Shown in pieces: positions 26,273-29,157 of a stretch of 29,157 bases of DNA (position 1 is the stretch's first letter; every line of letters starts with the position of its first letter). A model generated the notes under the pieces. It did no database searches. It was not told the DNA's origin and saw only the letters and a list, made by a program, of their open reading frames with translations. Position numbers and translations under genes: made by a program. Origin of the DNA: FEN-1297 sp964498065 (lineage in GTDB: Bacteria; Bacteroidota; Ignavibacteria; Ignavibacteriales; Ignavibacteriaceae); the NCBI GenBank assembly GCA_964498065.1, contig CAZCFZ010000048.1, positions 1 through 29,157 on the forward strand, written 5' to 3'.

Positions 26273-26997
26273 ACTAGCCTCCCGATTAATTGATTGATTA
26301 AAATCAATTTAAGTGCCGGATAAAAGTCTATATTATCGCTCATAATAAAATCTATTTTAAATATTAGTATTAAATTCTATACATCGATGAATAATGAATT
26401 CTACAATTGGTAAATAACGAGAGATAATTTGAGTAATATGCGAAAGATTTTTATTAAGTCTATTCTTACAAGAATTAATAATATTTTTTTAGAATTGATA
26501 ACAGAAATGTGCAGATACGAAGAAGATGATTTTATTAAAACGAAATCAATCTTAGTTTAAACAGTTTTTATTGAGTAATCAGAAGTTTGCGAACTTGTCA
26601 TGTGTCGCTCAAGATAAAACTCTTTCTTAAAGAAGCTTTTGTAAAAATTAAACAACAAGAAGTAAAGTAGGTTTGGAAACAGATGCCAGCTATTCTATTG
26701 TCACTTATATCACAGTATTGTTTATAATCAACAAAGATTATTTGATTTTAAATTAAAATTACAGCCGCGGATATTTAAGCTCATAAATTATTAAGCACAT
26801 CATATTAAATTAAGGCATGAGATACAATGGAATATTGATTATTGAAAGATAAAAAACATTTTCCGGATTGCTACATAAACTAATTTCCAATTTCCCGTGC
26901 CTAATTTAATATTCTTTGAACGCGCATCTTTTCTTTTAAATAAATTTCGATTCGGTATAATCTTTTTAGCCGAAAAAATTAATTACGAGGAGAAATT
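26273..26997. other. Long non-coding gap upstream of the repeat-module secreted protein
   Basis: This 725-bp AT-rich gap lies between the divergently oriented lipoprotein and the 654-residue secreted protein. Both upstream regions must lie here. I find only short open stretches; the best is 41 codons starting at about 26439 (MRKIFIKSILTRINNIFLE), which has no recognisable homology and no Shine-Dalgarno. A weak dyad CTTTCTT/AAAGAAG sits near 26619-26635. I saw no tRNA, CRISPR repeat or IS end. Confidence 0.4.
26956..26994 (+). promoter_or_regulatory. Candidate -10 box and strong Shine-Dalgarno for the secreted repeat protein
   Basis: TATAAT occurs at 26956-26961, 36 bases before the ATG at 26998. 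A strong GAGGAGA lies 6-7 bases before that ATG. No good -35 hexamer stands 16-18 bases upstream of the TATAAT, so the promoter call is tentative. The ribosome-binding site is convincing and supports the chosen start. Confidence 0.4.
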
Positions 26998-28962
26998 ATG
27001 TTTAAAAAGTCATATTTACAAATTCTATTTATTTGTTTTTTTGTAATCTCTGCTTATTCAGTATTAATCTTTGCTTCATCGATTAATATTAATAATAATA
27101 TAACTTCGACTAAACAAATAAATTATAATTCACGCAAACAAGTAAGTTCCGTAACGGAAGTAAAAATAACAAACAATCCAAAGTACGGAGAGATTTTAAC
27201 AGACGGTACTGGAATGTCTTTGTACTTTTTTGCAAATGATAAGGATACGGTTACTTCCGCATGTACCGGTGGCTGCACAACAATCTGGCCTACATTTTAT
27301 GCCGATAGCCTAACAATCGGTGCCGGTCTTGATCCTAAGGATTTCGGGAAAATAACCAGACAGGACAGCACACTTCAAATTACATATAAAGGCTGGCCGT
27401 TATATTACTATTCCGGAGACAACACAGCCGGAGATGTTAACGGGGAAGGTTTTAAGGGAATATGGTTTGTAGCCAAGCCGAATTATACTATAATGCTAAT
27501 GAATAATCAGCTTGTCGGAGGAGACGGTGTTGATTATAACAGTAGTTACCAGCCCGGTATGGAAACAGTTCAATATTTTGTTGACGCTTACGGGAGAACA
27601 CTTTATTACTTTACAAAAGATACATTTGACAAAAACAACTTTACCAAATCGGACTTCAGCAATAATACATTATGGGCTATATATGAAGACAGTCTTCAAG
27701 CTGTACCGATTGGAGTGGACAGCAGTAATTTCGGAATGATAAACGTATACGGACGAAAACAACTAACATATAAAGGCTGGCCGTTGTATGAGTTTGGACC
27801 GGACAGCCTAAAGCGCGGAAGTACAAAAGGAGTCAGTTTTCCATCACCGGGTATTTGGCCTGTTGCTCAAACTTCAATAAAGAGCGCTATAATGGTTTCG
27901 GAAGTAAAAATAACAAACAATCCTAAGTACGGAGAGATTTTAACGGACGGTACGGGAAGATCTTTATACTTTTTTGCAAACGATAAAGATACGGTTACTT
28001 CCGCATGTACCGGTGGCTGTACAACAATCTGGCCTACATTTTATGCCGATAGCCTAACAATCGGTGCCGGTCTTGATCCTAAGGATTTCGGGAAAATAAC
28101 CAGACAGGACAGCACACTTCAAATTACATATAAAGGCTGGCCGTTATATTACTATTCCGGAGACAACACAGCCGGAGATGTTAACGGGGAAGGTTTTAAG
28201 GGAATATGGTTTGTAGCCAAGCCGAATTATACTATAATGCTAATGAATAATCAGCTTGTCGGAGGAGACGGTGTTGATTATAACAGTAGTTACCAGCCCG
28301 GTATGGAAACAGTTCAATATTTTGTTGACGCTTACGGGAGAACACTTTATTACTTTACAAAAGATACATTTGACAAAAACAATTTTACCAAATCGGACTT
28401 CAGCAACAATACTTTATGGGCTGTATATGAAGATAGTCTTCAAGCTGTGCCGATTGGAGTGGACAGCAGTAATTTCGGTATGATTGACGTGTATGGACGA
28501 AAACAGCTAACATATAAAGGCTGGCCGTTGTATGAGTTTGGACCGGATAGTTTGAAGCGAGGAAGTACAAAAGGAGTCAGTTTTCCATCACCAGGAATTT
28601 GGCCAGTCGCTCAAACTTCAATAGACAGTGCAGTGGTAACAGGAATTAATGGAAATAACTTTACTTCAGGAATTCCTAAAGGATTTTCGCTTTCACAGAA
28701 TTATCCTGATCCTTTTAATCCTTCAACTATGATAAGTTATAGTTTACCTGTACAATCATTTGTTACCCTAAAAGTTTATAACATACAAGGCGAACAGGTA
28801 GCTACCCTGGTAAGCGGTACGGAAAAGGCAGGGAGGTATACAATTAATTTCAACGCCAACAAGCTTTCCAGCGGGGTTTATTTTTACAATTTACGGACTT
28901 TTTCAACTTCAAATCATTCAGTGGCTTTTAGTCAAACCAAGAAGTTAATATTGTTGAAATAG
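26998..28962 (+). CDS. Secreted protein of duplicated Yx(FWY)xxD modules with T9SS sorting domain
   Basis: This 654-residue exported protein has a signal peptide at residues 1-27 (MFKKSYLQILFICFFVISAY and on). Two 248-residue modules follow at about 54-301 and 302-549. Each module contains four Yx(FWY)xxD motifs, LYFFAND, LYYYSGD, LYYFTKD and LYEFGPD, and one Cys pair (SACTGGCTTIW). This is the motif that names COG4315 / 'secreted repeat of unknown function' (Lipoprotein_15). The usual family protein has one set of such repeats; here the set is duplicated. Residues about 560-654 are a type IX secretion C-terminal domain (LSQNYPDPFNPST, then SSGVYFY, ending KKLILLK), so the protein should be cell-surface attached or released. 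Function is unknown for the family. The gene is isolated, with its own strong Shine-Dalgarno and a long upstream region. Confidence 0.88.
   Translation: MFKKSYLQILFICFFVISAYSVLIFASSININNNITSTKQINYNSRKQVSSVTEVKITNNPKYGEILTDGTGMSLYFFANDKDTVTSACTGGCTTIWPTFYADSLTIGAGLDPKDFGKITRQDSTLQITYKGWPLYYYSGDNTAGDVNGEGFKGIWFVAKPNYTIMLMNNQLVGGDGVDYNSSYQPGMETVQYFVDAYGRTLYYFTKDTFDKNNFTKSDFSNNTLWAIYEDSLQAVPIGVDSSNFGMINVYGRKQLTYKGWPLYEFGPDSLKRGSTKGVSFPSPGIWPVAQTSIKSAIMVSEVKITNNPKYGEILTDGTGRSLYFFANDKDTVTSACTGGCTTIWPTFYADSLTIGAGLDPKDFGKITRQDSTLQITYKGWPLYYYSGDNTAGDVNGEGFKGIWFVAKPNYTIMLMNNQLVGGDGVDYNSSYQPGMETVQYFVDAYGRTLYYFTKDTFDKNNFTKSDFSNNTLWAVYEDSLQAVPIGVDSSNFGMIDVYGRKQLTYKGWPLYEFGPDSLKRGSTKGVSFPSPGIWPVAQTSIDSAVVTGINGNNFTSGIPKGFSLSQNYPDPFNPSTMISYSLPVQSFVTLKVYNIQGEQVATLVSGTEKAGRYTINFNANKLSSGVYFYNLRTFSTSNHSVAFSQTKKLILLK
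27156..27899 (+). repeat. Tandem 744-bp repeat, copy 1
   Basis: This is the first unit of a head-to-tail in-frame duplication inside the secreted protein gene. The period is exactly 744 bp (248 codons), fixed by aligning GGAAGTAAAAATAAC at 27156 with the same sequence at 27900. It aligns with copy 2 without gaps. Confidence 0.95.
27900..28643 (+). repeat. Tandem 744-bp repeat, copy 2
   Basis: This is the second unit. Positions 28021-28382 are identical to 27277-27638 of copy 1 over 362 bases. The 121 bases before differ at about ten sites, and the roughly 260 bases after differ at more than twenty, mostly synonymous. Confidence 0.95.
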
Positions 28963-29015
28963 GTTGAAATTTAATTAATATAACCCGTTGTTCTAAAGAG
29001 ATTTCATAACTTTAA

Positions 29016-29157
29016 AGAGGTTGTATCAAAACTGTCATTCCGGGCTTGACCCGGAATCTAAATACTCGAATAACTACTAAAAAGAGATGCTGAATCAAGC
29101 CCGCCTGCCGGACGGGCAGGTTCAGCATGACATATAACCTCTTTTGAGACAGCCTCT
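29016..29157. mobile_element. MITE-like palindromic repeat element with terminal inverted repeats
   Basis: This 142-bp non-coding element is bounded by imperfect 16-bp inverted repeats: AGAGGTTGTATCAAAA at 29016-29031 and TTTTGAGACAGCCTCT at 29142-29157 (14 of 16 positions pair). Inside are two hairpins: ATTCCGGG/CCCGGAAT at 29037-29057 with a 5-base loop, and ATGCTGAA/TTCAGCAT at 29087-29128 enclosing CCTGCC/GGCAGG. It is much richer in GC than its surroundings. 'GTCATTCCGGG...' elements of this kind recur through many bacterial genomes as dispersed non-autonomous repeats; here only one copy is visible. It coincides with the window edge, so it may extend further. As a hairpin-rich stretch just after the secreted-protein gene it could also act as a transcription terminator. 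Confidence 0.7.

Noticed and set aside
27156..28643. CRISPR or short-repeat array
   Set aside because: The repetition is a two-copy 744-bp in-frame gene duplication, not short repeats with unique spacers.

Overview
The window looks like a chromosomal stretch from a low-GC member of the Bacteroidota/Chlorobi assemblage, most likely the Ignavibacteria. The evidence is two secreted proteins ending in the type IX secretion sorting domain (the 'YPNPFNPST ... SSGIYFY ... KKLILLK' form common in that group), a giant two-component propeller/Y_Y_Y histidine kinase, Gram-negative Mla/MCE lipid-transport genes and outer-membrane-type proteins. Genus-level placement is inference.

Layout. 1-3.9 kb is an eroded zone. 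It holds an N-terminally broken T9SS surface protein, an M50 (site-2-protease type) metalloprotease pseudogene, an intact minus-strand outer-membrane beta-barrel candidate and a PadR-family regulator pseudogene. 3.9-7.3 kb is one intact 1131-residue sensor kinase with 14 propeller blades and no adjacent response regulator. 7.6-17.9 kb is an energy-metabolism island. It contains an inactivated ftsH remnant, an intact UPF0182 membrane protein of visibly higher GC, a 38-codon fragment resembling an aldo/keto reductase N-terminus, a HAD-phosphatase fragment, acetate kinase, phosphoketolase and a P-type proton ATPase. The three fragments are joined to their neighbours with tiny overlaps, as if an older, longer operon had been compacted by deletions around its useful core. 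Phosphoketolase plus acetate kinase converts xylulose-5-P or fructose-6-P to acetate with ATP formation; the proton ATPase spends ATP to expel protons.

17.9-20.8 kb is a HEAT-repeat protein followed by a translationally coupled MlaE-MlaF-MlaD (MCE) lipid transporter. 21.1-25.4 kb carries a glycyl-radical enzyme closely resembling trans-4-hydroxyproline dehydratase (HypD type), its radical-SAM activase and, after a 133-bp gap, a PfkB-family sugar kinase of the 2-keto-3-deoxygluconate kinase type. 25.5-26.3 kb is a minus-strand lipoprotein.

The right end holds a secreted 654-residue protein built from two 248-residue copies of a Yx(FWY)xxD-motif module. The two copies share a 362-bp tract with no differences, flanked by clearly diverged sequence, which is the signature of gene conversion. 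The window ends in a small palindrome-rich element with imperfect 16-bp terminal inverted repeats (MITE-like).

I saw no CRISPR array, tRNA, rRNA, complete insertion sequence or phage genes. I did not find a clearly new multi-gene system. The strongest leads are the gene-conversion tract, the HypD-like radical enzyme outside its usual proline context, and the compacted phosphoketolase/proton-pump island with its dead FtsH.
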